From: Pseudomonas faucium
GTDB lineage: Bacteria > Pseudomonadota > Gammaproteobacteria > Pseudomonadales > Pseudomonadaceae
DNA: 64,000 nt
NCBI RefSeq assembly: GCF_021602585.1
Contig: NZ_BQIP01000008.1
Span: 1 to 64,000, forward strand
Direction of reading: 5' to 3'
In this document: positions 39,066 through 48,868 of the stretch, piece after piece
How the letters are laid out: every line of letters begins with the position of its first letter
How positions within the stretch are numbered: the stretch's first letter is position 1
Notes under the pieces: generated by a model
What the model saw: the letters and a program-made list of their open reading frames with translations, nothing else
Told to the model about the DNA's origin: nothing
The model's database searches: none
Program-made: the position numbers and the translations under genes

Positions 39066-39827
39066 ATGAGCCTGCGCGCCGCGCTGTCGATCCCCGCGCT
39101 TATGCTGCTGGCCGGCTGCGTGTCGGGCGGCGCGAGCGACCCCCTGGCCTCGCGCCAGGGCAGGGCAGAGGCGGGGCGGGCCTACGTGCAGCTCGGGCTG
39201 GGCTATTTGCAACAAGGTTTGACCGAACAGGCCAAGGCTCCTTTGGGCAAGGCGCTGGCCCTGGATGCCAGTGACGCCGATGCTCACGCGGCCCTGGCGC
39301 TGGTGTTCCAGGCCGAAGGCGAGGCCGCACTGGCCGAAGCCCAGTTCAAGCAGGCGCTTGCAGCGCGCCCCGGCGATACGCGAATTCGCAACAACTACGG
39401 CAGTTTCCTATATGCTCAGCAACGTTTTGCCGAAGCCGAGCAGATGTTTCGCCTGGCCAGCGCCGATAGCCTGTATCCTGAGCGCTCCCGGGTGTACGAG
39501 AACCTTGGCCTGACGGCGCTGAAGCTGGAAAATCGCGACCAGGCACACGCTTACCTGACCAAGGCCCTGCAGCTCAATCAGCGGCAGCCCAGGGCGTTGC
39601 TGGAAATGGCTGAGTTGTCCTACGAAAACAGGCATTATGTGCCGTCCCGGGACTACTACGATCGTTTCAGCCAGTTGAGCGATCACAGCGCCCGCAGCCT
39701 GCTGCTGGGCAGCCGTCTTGCCCGGGTGTTCGACGAGCAGGGCACACTGGCCGAGCTGGGCCAGCAATTACAACGACTTTATCCCGGTACGCCGGAATAT
39801 CAGCAATACCTGTCGGAGCAACGATGA
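39066..39827 (+). CDS. pilF: Type IV pilus biogenesis lipoprotein PilF/PilW (TPR)
   Basis: 253 residues. Lipobox LLAGC gives a lipidated Cys18; the rest is TPR repeats (for example YVQLGLGYLQQGLTEQAKAPLGKALALD). PilF is the pilotin for secretin PilQ. This gene always sits after rlmN in pseudomonads. The stop overlaps the next gene by 4 bases. Confidence 0.9.
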   Translation: MSLRAALSIPALMLLAGCVSGGASDPLASRQGRAEAGRAYVQLGLGYLQQGLTEQAKAPLGKALALDASDADAHAALALVFQAEGEAALAEAQFKQALAARPGDTRIRNNYGSFLYAQQRFAEAEQMFRLASADSLYPERSRVYENLGLTALKLENRDQAHAYLTKALQLNQRQPRALLEMAELSYENRHYVPSRDYYDRFSQLSDHSARSLLLGSRLARVFDEQGTLAELGQQLQRLYPGTPEYQQYLSEQR

Positions 39828-40834
39828 AAGCCGCGCATCCCGAAGTAGCAGCAGCGACTGGCCAGAACCCCGGTGAGCTGTTGCGCCAGGCCCGCGAAAA
39901 ACGGGAGTGGTCGCAAGCCGAGGTGGCCCGCAAGCTCAACCTCACCATCAGTTCGCTGAACCATGTGGAAACCGGCGCCTTCGACAAGCTGCCAGGGCAC
40001 ACCTTCGCCCGTGGCTACATCCGCGCCTATGCCAAGCTCATGGACTTGGACCAGGCGCCCCTGGTCGAGGCCTTCGACCAGTACACCGGTACCCATGCCA
40101 AGGGCAGCGAAGTGCATTCGCTGGGCCGCATCGAGGAGCCGGTGCGCCTGTCGCACAACATCCTGCGTGGCGTCAGCCTGTTGCTGCTGGTCGCCGTGGT
40201 GGGTGGCAGCTTCATCTGGTGGCAGGACCAGGGCAGCCTGCGTGGCAAGGACCTGGCCAAGATCGCCCTGGAACACGTAGAAGTCGAGAGCGCCGACGGC
40301 ACCACCCAGATCCACCCGCTGGACGAGCCTGAAGACCAGGCCGTCACCGCCAGCCAGCAGGCTGAGAGCGCACCGCTGCCCCTGGAGCAGGCCCCGGCCG
40401 AACCGGCTGGCCAGCCCGCCAGCGAAGCGGCGCCTGCCACCACTGCGCCGGCACCCGCTCAGCAAACCGCTGCAACACCGGCACCGGCCGTGCCCGCCAC
40501 CCCTGCAACGCCAGCCACGCCAGCCGCCCCAGTGGCGCCGGTGGCCAGCGTGCCGGCAGTGGCCGCCGCCGAGCCCGCCGCAGTACCGGCCGGCAGCGCC
40601 AAGGTCGCCATCCAGTTCGTCGCCGACTGCTGGACCCAGGTCACCGATGGCAACGGCAAGGTGCTGTTCAGCGCCATCAAGCGCAAGGGCGACAACCTGG
40701 AGCTGACCGGCAAGCCGCCGTTCGCGGTGCGCCTGGGCTTTGCCCGTGGCGCCCAGGTCAGCTACAACGGCCAGCCCGTCGATGTTGCCCCGTTCACCAG
40801 TGGCGAGACCGCTCGCCTGAAGTTGGGACAATAA
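39824..40834 (+). CDS. rodZ: RodZ-like cytoskeletal HTH membrane protein
   Basis: 336 residues. A cytoplasmic HTH (LLRQAREKREWSQAEVARKLNLTISSLNHVE), one transmembrane segment (about 111-128), a Pro/Ala/Thr-rich periplasmic linker of about 90 residues (around 165-250) and a C-terminal DUF4115 domain (VAIQFVADCWTQVTDGNG). RodZ anchors MreB. Long low-complexity PA-rich linkers like this vary between strains. Confidence 0.88.
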   Translation: MKAAHPEVAAATGQNPGELLRQAREKREWSQAEVARKLNLTISSLNHVETGAFDKLPGHTFARGYIRAYAKLMDLDQAPLVEAFDQYTGTHAKGSEVHSLGRIEEPVRLSHNILRGVSLLLLVAVVGGSFIWWQDQGSLRGKDLAKIALEHVEVESADGTTQIHPLDEPEDQAVTASQQAESAPLPLEQAPAEPAGQPASEAAPATTAPAPAQQTAATPAPAVPATPATPATPAAPVAPVASVPAVAAAEPAAVPAGSAKVAIQFVADCWTQVTDGNGKVLFSAIKRKGDNLELTGKPPFAVRLGFARGAQVSYNGQPVDVAPFTSGETARLKLGQ

Positions 40835-40837
40835 GTC

Positions 40838-41947
40838 ATGCACGGCGAATCTCCGATCAAACGTCGCGAATCCCGCAAAATCTGGGTCGGCAATGTGCCG
40901 GTGGGTGGTGATGCTCCCATCGCGGTGCAGAGCATGACCAACACCGACACCAACGACGTCGCCGCCACCGTGGCGCAGATCCAGCGCCTGGTCGATGCCG
41001 GCGTCGACATCGTGCGCGTCTCGGTACCTGACATGGACGCCGCCGAGGCGTTCGGCAAGATCAAGCAACTGGTCAGCGTGCCGCTGGTCGCCGACATCCA
41101 CTTCGACTACAAGATCGCCTTGCGCGTGGCCGAACTGGGCGTCGATTGCCTGCGCATCAACCCGGGCAACATCGGCCGTGAAGACCGTGTGCGCGCGGTG
41201 GTCGATGCCGCCCGCGACCGCGGCATCCCGATCCGCATCGGCGTCAACGCCGGCTCCCTGGAAAAGGACCTGCAGAAGAAGTACGGCGAGCCGACCCCGG
41301 CCGCGCTGGTCGAGTCTGCCCTGCGTCACGTGGAGCACCTGGACCGCCTGGACTTCCAGGACTTCAAGGTCAGCGTCAAGGCCTCCGACGTGTTCATGGC
41401 CGTCGAGGCCTACCGCCTGCTGGCCAAGCAGATCATCCAGCCGCTGCACCTGGGCATCACCGAAGCCGGTGGCCTGCGTTCGGGCACGGTGAAATCCGCC
41501 GTCGGCCTCGGTATGCTGCTGGCCGAAGGCATTGGCGATACCATCCGCATCTCGCTGGCGGCCGACCCGGTCGAAGAAGTGAAGGTCGGCTACGACATCC
41601 TCAAGTCCCTGCACCTGCGTTCGCGTGGCATCAACTTCATCGCCTGCCCGAGCTGCTCGCGGCAGAACTTCGATGTGGTCAAGACCATGAACGAGCTGGA
41701 AGGGCGCCTGGAAGACCTGCTGGTGCCGCTGGACGTGGCGGTGATCGGTTGCGTGGTCAACGGCCCGGGTGAAGCCAAGGAGGCCCACGTGGGGCTGACC
41801 GGCGGCACGCCGAACCTGATCTACATCGACGGCAAGCCTGCGCAGAAGCTGACCAATGACAACCTGGTCGATGAGCTGGAAAAACTCATCCGCCAGAAAG
41901 CGGCCGAAAAGGTCGAGGCTGACGCGGCGCTGATCGCCCGCAGCTGA
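40838..41947 (+). CDS. ispG: 4-hydroxy-3-methylbut-2-enyl diphosphate synthase
   Basis: 369 residues. [4Fe-4S] ligands Cys270, Cys273 and Cys305 ([15 protein letters not shown]) are present with Glu312. It makes HMBPP in the MEP isoprenoid pathway. Gap to rodZ is 3 bases, hisS follows after 24. Confidence 0.97.
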   Translation: MHGESPIKRRESRKIWVGNVPVGGDAPIAVQSMTNTDTNDVAATVAQIQRLVDAGVDIVRVSVPDMDAAEAFGKIKQLVSVPLVADIHFDYKIALRVAELGVDCLRINPGNIGREDRVRAVVDAARDRGIPIRIGVNAGSLEKDLQKKYGEPTPAALVESALRHVEHLDRLDFQDFKVSVKASDVFMAVEAYRLLAKQIIQPLHLGITEAGGLRSGTVKSAVGLGMLLAEGIGDTIRISLAADPVEEVKVGYDILKSLHLRSRGINFIACPSCSRQNFDVVKTMNELEGRLEDLLVPLDVAVIGCVVNGPGEAKEAHVGLTGGTPNLIYIDGKPAQKLTNDNLVDELEKLIRQKAAEKVEADAALIARS

Positions 41948-41971
41948 CACACAGATTCGTAAGGACTTTTC

Positions 41972-43261
41972 GTGAGCAAATCGCTGCAAGCCATCCGTGG
42001 CATGAACGACATCCTGCCAGAGCAGTCGCCGCTGTGGCGCTACTTCGAAGGCACCGTCGCCGGCCTGCTGGACACCTATGGGTACAGCCAGATCCGCACG
42101 CCGATCGTCGAGTTCACCGAGCTGTTCAAGCGCTCCATTGGTGAAGTCACCGACATCGTCGAAAAAGAGATGTACACCTTCGAGGACCGCAACGGCGATT
42201 CGCTGACCCTGCGCCCCGAAGGCACCGCCGCTTGCGTGCGTGCCGTGCTCGAGCATGGCATCACCGGCAACGGCCAGGTGCAGAAGCTCTGGTACATCGG
42301 CCAGATGTTCCGCCACGAGCGCCCACAGAAGGGCCGGTACCGCCAGTTCCACCAGATCGGCGTCGAAGTGTTCAACCTCGATGGCCCGGACATCGACGCC
42401 GAGCTGATCATGCTGACCTGGCGCCTGTGGGGCCTGCTGGGCATCCAGGACGCGGTCAAGCTCGAGCTCAACAGCCTGGGCACCAGCGAAGCGCGTGCCC
42501 GCTACCGTGACGCGCTGGTCGAGTTCCTCTCGGCGCGCCTGGAGCAGCTCGACGAAGACAGCCAGCGCCGCCTCAAGAGCAACCCGCTGCGCATCCTCGA
42601 CAGCAAGGACCAGGGCACCCAGGCGGTGCTGGTCGGCGCGCCGAAGCTGGAAGACTACCTGGACGAGGATTCGCGCGTGCACTTCGAGGGCCTCAAGGCA
42701 CGCCTCGACGCCGCCGGTATTCCGTTCGTGATCAACACCAAGCTGGTGCGTGGCCTGGACTACTACAGCAAGACCGTATTCGAATGGGTCACCGACAAGC
42801 TCGGCGCCCAGGGCACGGTCTGCGCCGGTGGCCGTTACGATGGCCTGGTCGAGCAGATGGGCGGCAAGCCGACCACCGGCGTTGGCTTCGCCATGGGCAT
42901 CGAGCGCCTGATCCTGCTGCTGGAGACCCTCGGCAAGGTGCCGGAGTCGATCAATCGCCAGATCGACGTCTACCTGTGCGCCTTCGGCGAGCAGGCGGAA
43001 CTGGCTGGCCTGCGCCTGTCCGAAGGGCTGCGCGATCGCCTGCCGGGCTTGCGCCTGGCGGTCAACGCCGGCGGCGGCAGCTTCAAGAGCCAGTTCAAGA
43101 AAGCCGACAAGAGCGGGGCACTGTTCGCCCTGATTCTTGGCGACGACGAGCTGGCCAAGCAAGAGATCGGCGTGAAGCCCCTGCGTGGTCAGGGCGAACA
43201 ACAGAACATTGCCTGGGATGCTCTGGCTGAGCACCTGGAAACCGCGATCGCACAGGCGTAA
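41972..43261 (+). CDS. hisS: Histidyl-tRNA synthetase
   Basis: 429 residues, class II synthetase. Opening [11 protein letters not shown], motif 2 [17 protein letters not shown], histidine-specific loop [14 protein letters not shown] and motif 3 [11 protein letters not shown]. Cytosolic. Starts at GTG 41972. Confidence 0.97.
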   Translation: MSKSLQAIRGMNDILPEQSPLWRYFEGTVAGLLDTYGYSQIRTPIVEFTELFKRSIGEVTDIVEKEMYTFEDRNGDSLTLRPEGTAACVRAVLEHGITGNGQVQKLWYIGQMFRHERPQKGRYRQFHQIGVEVFNLDGPDIDAELIMLTWRLWGLLGIQDAVKLELNSLGTSEARARYRDALVEFLSARLEQLDEDSQRRLKSNPLRILDSKDQGTQAVLVGAPKLEDYLDEDSRVHFEGLKARLDAAGIPFVINTKLVRGLDYYSKTVFEWVTDKLGAQGTVCAGGRYDGLVEQMGGKPTTGVGFAMGIERLILLLETLGKVPESINRQIDVYLCAFGEQAELAGLRLSEGLRDRLPGLRLAVNAGGGSFKSQFKKADKSGALFALILGDDELAKQEIGVKPLRGQGEQQNIAWDALAEHLETAIAQA

Positions 43262-43300
43262 CGCGGTTCAACAAGCGAATAGGCGAAAAGGAGTATTGGG

Positions 43301-43942
43301 GTGTCGAGTACCGATGATGATGACCTGGCAACGGTCAAGGACTGGTGGAACCGCAACGGCAAGCCGCTGCTGACTGGCGCGCTGCTGGCCGGCGTGGTGG
43401 TGCTGGGCTGGAACACCTGGCACAAGTACCAGAACAACCAGTCGCAAGGCGCCTCGCAGCTGTACCAGGCCCTGCTGGAGACCAGCCTGACCCCGAGCGG
43501 CCAGCCTGACGCGACCAAGGTCGCGGAACTGTCCGGCAAGCTCAAGAGCGAGTTCGGCGGTACGGCCTATGCCCAGTACGGCAGCCTGTTCGTGGCCAAG
43601 GTCGCGGTCGAGAGCGGCAAGCTCGACGACGCCGCTGCCGAGCTCAAGGCCGTGCTGGACAAGCCGGCCGACGTGACCCTGGGCGAAATCGCACGTCAGC
43701 GCCTGGCGCGCGTGCTGGCCGCCCAGAACAAGGCCGAAGATGCCCTGAAACTGCTCGACGGCGACGCCGACAAGGCGTTCCTGGCCAGCCGTGAAGAATT
43801 GAAGGGCGACCTGCTGGTGCAGCTGGGCCGCGCCGACGATGCCCACGGTGCATACGAAAAAGCCAAGGCTGCGCTGTCGGATGACGCTGCGGTCGGTGGC
43901 CTGCAACTGAAGCTGGATGATCTGGCCAAAGGGGACGCGTGA
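43301..43942 (+). CDS. yfgM: YfgM-like TPR inner-membrane protein
   Basis: 213 residues. A short cytoplasmic N-terminus, one transmembrane segment (PLLTGALLAGVVVLGWNTW, about 22-40) and a periplasmic TPR_21 domain. YfgM works with PpiD and the Sec translocon in E. coli. Starts GTG 43301 after AAGGAG; the bamB start follows the stop by one base. Confidence 0.9.
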   Translation: MSSTDDDDLATVKDWWNRNGKPLLTGALLAGVVVLGWNTWHKYQNNQSQGASQLYQALLETSLTPSGQPDATKVAELSGKLKSEFGGTAYAQYGSLFVAKVAVESGKLDDAAAELKAVLDKPADVTLGEIARQRLARVLAAQNKAEDALKLLDGDADKAFLASREELKGDLLVQLGRADDAHGAYEKAKAALSDDAAVGGLQLKLDDLAKGDA

Positions 43943-43943
43943 C

Positions 43944-45086
43944 GTGATCGGTTGGAAACAAGCAGCAGTGCTGACCCTGGCCGTTCTGGCCGCAGGTTGC
44001 AGCAGCAACAGCAAGAAGGAACTGCCTCCGGCCGAGCTGACCAAGTTCACCGAAGAAGTGGTGCTGAAGAAGCAGTGGAGCCGTTCGATCGGTGACGGCC
44101 AGGGCGAAACCTACAACACCCTGGTACCGGCCATCGAGAACGACCGTATCTACGCCTCCGACGTCAACGGCGAAGTCTTCGCCCTCGACCGCATCACCGG
44201 TGACGTGGTGTGGAAGAAGGACCTGGACAAGCCGGTTTCCGGCGCGGTCGGTGTCGGCTATGGCCTGGTCATGCTCGGCACCCTCAAGGGTGAGGTGATC
44301 GCCCTGGACTCCAGCACCGGTGAAGAGCGCTGGAAGGCGCGCGTCACCAGCGAAGTGCTGGCGCCGCCTGCCAACAACGGTGACGTTGTGGTGGTGCAGA
44401 CCCAGGACGACCGCCTGATCGGCCTGGATGCCGCCACTGGCGACCGCCGCTGGATCTACGAGAACACCCCGGCCGTGCTGACCCTGCGTGGCACCGGTGC
44501 ACCGATTGCCACCAACCGCCTGGCCGTCGCCGGCCTGTCCACCGGCAAGGTGGTGGCAGTGGATATCAACAACGGCGTGCCGGTGTGGGAAAGCCGCGTG
44601 GCCATCCCGCAAGGCCGTTCCGAGCTGGACCGCGTGGTCGATATCGACGGCGGCCTGCTGCTGTCCGGTGGTACCCTGTACGTCAGCACCTACCAGGGCC
44701 GGGTCGCCGGCCTGGACCTGGAAAGCGGCCGCGTGCTGTGGCAGCGTGATGCCTCCAGCTACGTGGGTGTCGCCCAGGGCTTTGGCAACGTCTACGTCAG
44801 CGAAGCCTCGGGCACTGTGCAGAGCGTCGACGAACGCTCCTCCAGCGCCCTGTGGAGCAACGACTCGATGGCACGCCGCCAGTTGACCGCGCCGGAGGTG
44901 TACTCCAGCTATGTGGCAGTGGGTGATTTCGAGGGTTACCTGCACCTGCTCAGCCAGGTCGATGGCCGCTTCGTCGGCCGTGAACGTATCGACAGCGATG
45001 GCCTGCGTGCCCGGCCCCTGGTGGTCGGCGACACCATCTACGTCTTTGGCAACAGCGGCAAGCTCGAGGCACTGACCATCCGCTGA
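43944..45086 (+). CDS. bamB: Outer-membrane assembly lipoprotein BamB
   Basis: 380 residues from GTG 43944. Lipobox LAAGC in VLAVLAAGCSSNSKK. The mature part is an eight-bladed PQQ/WD-like propeller with repeated YASDVNGEVFALDRITG-type units. BamB scaffolds the BAM complex with BamA. Three hairpins follow before der. Confidence 0.95.
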   Translation: MIGWKQAAVLTLAVLAAGCSSNSKKELPPAELTKFTEEVVLKKQWSRSIGDGQGETYNTLVPAIENDRIYASDVNGEVFALDRITGDVVWKKDLDKPVSGAVGVGYGLVMLGTLKGEVIALDSSTGEERWKARVTSEVLAPPANNGDVVVVQTQDDRLIGLDAATGDRRWIYENTPAVLTLRGTGAPIATNRLAVAGLSTGKVVAVDINNGVPVWESRVAIPQGRSELDRVVDIDGGLLLSGGTLYVSTYQGRVAGLDLESGRVLWQRDASSYVGVAQGFGNVYVSEASGTVQSVDERSSSALWSNDSMARRQLTAPEVYSSYVAVGDFEGYLHLLSQVDGRFVGRERIDSDGLRARPLVVGDTIYVFGNSGKLEALTIR

Positions 45087-45093
45087 AGCTATG

Positions 45094-45175
45094 CTCAAGA
45101 CCGCTAAGGGTCTTGAGTTGCGGCGTAGGACACGCCGCCCTAACTCCGGCCGCTGCCTTGCAGCGGCCTTTGCAT
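45094..45175 (+). terminator. Three tandem hairpins between bamB and der
   Basis: Hairpin 1 is CTCAAGACC/GGTCTTGAG (45094-45117), hairpin 2 GGCGT/ACGCC (45122-45136), hairpin 3 GGCCGCTGC/GCAGCGGCC (45148-45168) followed by TTTGCATTTT. The third looks like a weak rho-independent terminator; the first could be an attenuator or an mRNA-stabilising element. Confidence 0.6.
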
Positions 45176-45203
45176 TTTCAAGAATTCAAGAGTGGAGAGC
45201 CGC

Positions 45204-46667
45204 ATGGTTCCCGTAATCGCCCTGGTGGGCCGGCCGAACGTCGGCAAATCCACCATGTTCAACCGCCTGACCAAGACCCGCGATGCCATCGTCGGTGACC
45301 TGTCGGGCCTGACCCGTGACCGCCAGTATGGTGATGCCAGCTGGCAGGGTCGTTCCTACATCCTGATCGACACCGGTGGTATCACCGGTGACGAAGTGGG
45401 CATGGACGAGAAGATGGCCGAGCAGTCGCTGATGGCCATCGAAGAAGCCGACTACGTGCTGTTCCTGGTCGATGCCCGCGCCGGCATGACCGCCGCCGAC
45501 CAGATGATTGCCGAGCACCTGCGCAAGCGCAACAAGTCGGCCATCCTGGTCGCCAACAAGATCGACAACATCGACGCCGACGTCGCCCGCGCCGAGTTCT
45601 CGCCGCTGGGCATGGGCAACGCCATTCCGGTGGCAGGCTCGCAGGGCCGCGGCATCAACCAGCTGATGGAGTCGGTACTGGGCCATATCCCTCGCGATGC
45701 CGAGGAAGAAGCCCTGGACCAGGACGTCGCCGAAGGCGAGGAAGCGGTGCGCATCCCGGGCCCGAGCGAAAAGGATGGCATCAAGATCGCCATCATCGGC
45801 CGCCCCAACGTCGGCAAGTCGACCCTGGTCAACCGCATGCTCGGCGAAGAGCGCGTGGTGGTCTACGACCAGCCGGGCACCACCCGCGACAGTATCTACA
45901 TCCCGTTCGAGCGCGATGACGAGAAGTACACCTTCATCGACACCGCCGGCGTGCGCAAGCGCGGCAAGATCCACGAGGAAGTCGAAAAGTTCTCGGTGGT
46001 GAAGACCCTGCAGGCGATCAAGGACGCCAACGTGGTGATCTTCGTCATGGACGCCCGCGAAGGTGTGGTCGACCACGACCTCAACCTGCTGGGCTTCGCC
46101 CTCGAAGCCGGCCGTGCCATCGTCATCGCCCTGAACAAGTGGGATGGCATGGAGCCGGGTGAGCGCGACTACGTGAAGACCGAGCTGGAGCGCCGGCTGT
46201 TCTTCGTCGACTTCGCCGACATCCACTTCATTTCGGCGCTGCACGGCACCGGCGTGGGCCACCTGTACAAGTCGGTGCAGGCCGCGTTCAAGTCTGCGGT
46301 CACCCGCTGGCCAACCAGCCGCCTGACGCAGATCCTCGAAGATGCGGTCAGCGAACACCAGCCGCCGTTGGTCAACGGCCGCCGCATCAAGCTGCGCTAT
46401 GCCCACCTCGGTGGTGCCAACCCGCCGCTGATCGTGATCCACGGCAACCAGACCGAGAAGATCCCCAAGTCGTACTCGCGTTACCTGGAAAACACCTACC
46501 GTCGCGTGCTCAAGCTGGTCGGTACGCCGATCCGCATCGAGTACAAGGGTGGCGAAAACCCTTACGAGGGCAAGAAGAACACCCTCACCGACCGCCAGGT
46601 CAACAAGAAGCGCCGCTTGATGTCGCACCACAAGAAGGCCGAGAAGAAGCGCCGCGACAAGCGCTGA
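45204..46667 (+). CDS. der: Ribosome-assembly GTPase Der (EngA)
   Basis: 487 residues from ATG 45204 (GGAG at 45194-45197). Two G domains each begin with GRPNVGKST (about 9-17 and again near 200), with NKID and NKWD specificity motifs, then a KH-like C-terminus and a Lys/Arg-rich tail. Der matures the 50S subunit. Confidence 0.97.
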   Translation: MVPVIALVGRPNVGKSTMFNRLTKTRDAIVGDLSGLTRDRQYGDASWQGRSYILIDTGGITGDEVGMDEKMAEQSLMAIEEADYVLFLVDARAGMTAADQMIAEHLRKRNKSAILVANKIDNIDADVARAEFSPLGMGNAIPVAGSQGRGINQLMESVLGHIPRDAEEEALDQDVAEGEEAVRIPGPSEKDGIKIAIIGRPNVGKSTLVNRMLGEERVVVYDQPGTTRDSIYIPFERDDEKYTFIDTAGVRKRGKIHEEVEKFSVVKTLQAIKDANVVIFVMDAREGVVDHDLNLLGFALEAGRAIVIALNKWDGMEPGERDYVKTELERRLFFVDFADIHFISALHGTGVGHLYKSVQAAFKSAVTRWPTSRLTQILEDAVSEHQPPLVNGRRIKLRYAHLGGANPPLIVIHGNQTEKIPKSYSRYLENTYRRVLKLVGTPIRIEYKGGENPYEGKKNTLTDRQVNKKRRLMSHHKKAEKKRRDKR

Positions 46668-46676
46668 CCTTGGCAT

Positions 46677-46695
46677 GGGGCCGCCAAGCGGCCCC
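46677..46695 (+). terminator. Hairpin after der
   Basis: GGGGCCGC and GCGGCCCC around CAA, 9 bases after the stop. The downstream T content is low (AGCTTCCTTG), so it is a likely but imperfect terminator. Confidence 0.6.
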
Positions 46696-46808
46696 AGCTT
46701 CCTTGACCCACCGCAATCCCCCTATTGTTTCAACCTTTTTCCTGACTGCTTGATCCGCTATGCTCGGTCTCTACCCCGTGCCGGACAAACCCCAGGAAAG
46801 AGGGCTCC

Positions 46809-47957
46809 ATGATCCGCAGCAAACTGCCGAATGTCGGCACGACCATCTTCACCACCATGTCCCAGCTTGCCGTGCAAACCGGCGCGCTCAACCTCTCCCA
46901 GGGTTTCCCCGACTTCAATGCCCCGCAGGCTTTGCTCGATGCGGTCGGCCGCCATGTGGCCGCCGGGCATAACCAGTACGCGCCAATGACCGGCCTGCCA
47001 GCCCTGCGCCAGCAGGTGTCGGCGAAGGTCGAGCGGCTGTATGGCGCCAAGGTCGATGCCGACCAGGAAGTGACCATCACCCCCGGTGCCACCGAGGCGA
47101 TCTTCTGCGCCATCCAGGCGGTCATCCATGCCGGCGACGAAGTGATCGTCTTCGACCCCTGCTACGACAGCTACGAGCCCTCGGTGGAGCTGGCCGGTGG
47201 CCGTTGCGTGCACGTGCAGCTGCGCGACGGCGATTTTCGCATCGACTGGCAGAAGTTCAGCGAGGCCCTGAGCCCGCGCACGCGCATGGTCATCCTCAAC
47301 TCGCCGCACAACCCCAGCGGCGCGCTGATCAGCCGTGACGACCTCGACCAGCTGGCGCGGTTGATCGCCGACCGCGACATCTACCTGATCAGCGACGAGG
47401 TCTACGAGCACCTGGTCTTCGATGGCGTGCAGCACGCCAGCGTGCTGGCCCACGCCGAGCTCTACGCCCGCGCCTTCGTGGTCAGCTCGTTCGGCAAGAC
47501 CTACCACGTGACCGGTTGGAAAACCGGCTACGTGATCGCCCCACCGGCCTTGAGCGCGGAACTGCGCAAGGTGCACCAGTACGTCAACTTCTGCGGCGTC
47601 ACGCCGCTGCAGTGCGCGCTGGCCGATTTCATGGCCGAACACCCGCAGCACCTCGATGAGCTGCCGGGCTTCTACCAGGCCAAGCGCGACCTGTTCTGCG
47701 ACCTGCTCGAAGGCTCGCGTTTCAGTTTCACCCGTACCGCCGGTACCTACTTCCAGCTGGTGGACTACTCGCAGATCCGCCCGGACCTGAACGACGTCGA
47801 CATGGCCCTGTGGCTGACCCGCGAGCACGGCGTGGCGACCATTCCGGTGTCGGTGTTCTACCAGCAACCCATCCCCGAGCAACGCCTGGTGCGCCTGTGC
47901 TTTGCCAAACGTGAGGAGACGCTGCGCCAGGCAGCGGAAAAACTATGCGCGATCTGA
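46809..47957 (+). CDS. Methionine-type aminotransferase (YbdL-like)
   Basis: 382 residues, class I PLP aminotransferase. PLP lysine is Lys230 in SSFGKTYHVTGWKTGY; NSPHNPSGALI holds the substrate contact Asn. Closest to E. coli YbdL and plant/bacterial glutamine-type transaminases that transaminate methionine and related amino acids. Its final 13 bases overlap the omega-amidase gene; the two enzymes are a recognised pair (transaminate to a 2-oxo acid amide, then hydrolyse). Confidence 0.88.
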   Translation: MIRSKLPNVGTTIFTTMSQLAVQTGALNLSQGFPDFNAPQALLDAVGRHVAAGHNQYAPMTGLPALRQQVSAKVERLYGAKVDADQEVTITPGATEAIFCAIQAVIHAGDEVIVFDPCYDSYEPSVELAGGRCVHVQLRDGDFRIDWQKFSEALSPRTRMVILNSPHNPSGALISRDDLDQLARLIADRDIYLISDEVYEHLVFDGVQHASVLAHAELYARAFVVSSFGKTYHVTGWKTGYVIAPPALSAELRKVHQYVNFCGVTPLQCALADFMAEHPQHLDELPGFYQAKRDLFCDLLEGSRFSFTRTAGTYFQLVDYSQIRPDLNDVDMALWLTREHGVATIPVSVFYQQPIPEQRLVRLCFAKREETLRQAAEKLCAI

Positions 47958-48736
47958 GTGCACTGCCCAACCTGAAAATCGCCCTGATCCAGACCACCCT
48001 GGCCTGGCATGACCGCGAGGCCAACTACGCGCACTTCGAGGTGCTGCTGGAGCAGGCCGGCGACGTCGACCTGGTGATCCTGCCGGAGATGTTCACCACC
48101 GGTTTTTCCATGGAGTCGGAGCGCCTGGCCGAGCCCGAGAACGGCCCGACCTACAAATGGCTCAAGGCCCAGGCCAAGCGGATCGACGCGGTGATCACCG
48201 GCAGCGTGATCGTCCAGGCCGCCGACGGCAGCCACCGCAACCGCCTGCTGTGGGCGCGCCCGGACGGCGAGATCCTGCACTACGACAAACGCCACCTGTT
48301 CCGCATGGCCGGCGAGCACAAGCACTACACCCCGGGCGAGCGCCAGGTGCAGTTCGAGATCAAAGGCTGGCGCGTGCGCCCGCTGATCTGCTACGACCTG
48401 CGCTTCCCGGTGTGGAGCCGTGATGCCCAGGACACCGACCTGCTGCTGTACACCGCCAACTGGCCGGCGGCGCGGCGCCAGCACTGGAACCGCTTGCTGC
48501 CGGCGCGGGGTATCGAGAACCTGTGCTATGTGGCGGCGGTGAACCGGGTGGGCACCGATGGCAAGGGCTTCGCCTATTCCGGCGACAGCCAGGTGCTGGA
48601 CTTCCAGGGTGAGAGCCTGCTCAGCGCAGGCGAGGCGGACGGTGTGTTCACGGCGGTGTTGAGCGCGGCGGAGCTGGCGGCGTATCGCACCCGCTTCCCG
48701 GCCAACCTGGATGCCGATACCTTCGAGCTGCACTGA
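47945..48736 (+). CDS. Omega-amidase, YafV/Nit2-type nitrilase-family hydrolase
   Basis: 263 residues. The nitrilase triad is Glu48 (LPEMF), Lys115 (YDKRHLF) and Cys149 (LICYDLRFP). It probably hydrolyses 2-oxoglutaramate or 2-oxosuccinamate made by the upstream aminotransferase, with a role in glutamine/methionine salvage. The 13-base overlap implies coupled expression. Confidence 0.88.
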   Translation: MRDLSALPNLKIALIQTTLAWHDREANYAHFEVLLEQAGDVDLVILPEMFTTGFSMESERLAEPENGPTYKWLKAQAKRIDAVITGSVIVQAADGSHRNRLLWARPDGEILHYDKRHLFRMAGEHKHYTPGERQVQFEIKGWRVRPLICYDLRFPVWSRDAQDTDLLLYTANWPAARRQHWNRLLPARGIENLCYVAAVNRVGTDGKGFAYSGDSQVLDFQGESLLSAGEADGVFTAVLSAAELAAYRTRFPANLDADTFELH

Positions 48737-48746
48737 GCGCTGATGT

Positions 48747-48860
48747 GTAGGAGCGGCCTTGTGTCGCGAAAGGGCCGCAGAGCGGCCCCAAGATCAGGTG
48801 GTACCACAGAGATTGCTGGGGCCGCTTCGCGGCCCTTTCGCGACACAAGGCCGCTCCTAC
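48747..48860. repeat. Long inverted repeat (second REP family)
   Basis: GTAGGAGCGGCCTTGTGTCG at the left is mirrored by CGACACAAGGCCGCTCCTAC at the right, with GCGAAAGGGCCGC and GCGGCCCTTTCGC inside, so arms of over 30 bases match exactly. This differs in sequence from the CCGGCAAGCCGG REP elements and is probably a separate REP subfamily. It lies between convergent genes. Confidence 0.85.
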
Positions 48861-48868
48861 AAGTTCGA

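Noticed and set aside
39800-43234. 1144-codon open frame on the minus strand opposite pilF to hisS
   Set aside because: It runs antisense to four well-defined genes. High third-position GC creates long open shadows in this frame; composition is low-complexity (Gln, His, Val, Gly-rich) and has no recognisable domain.
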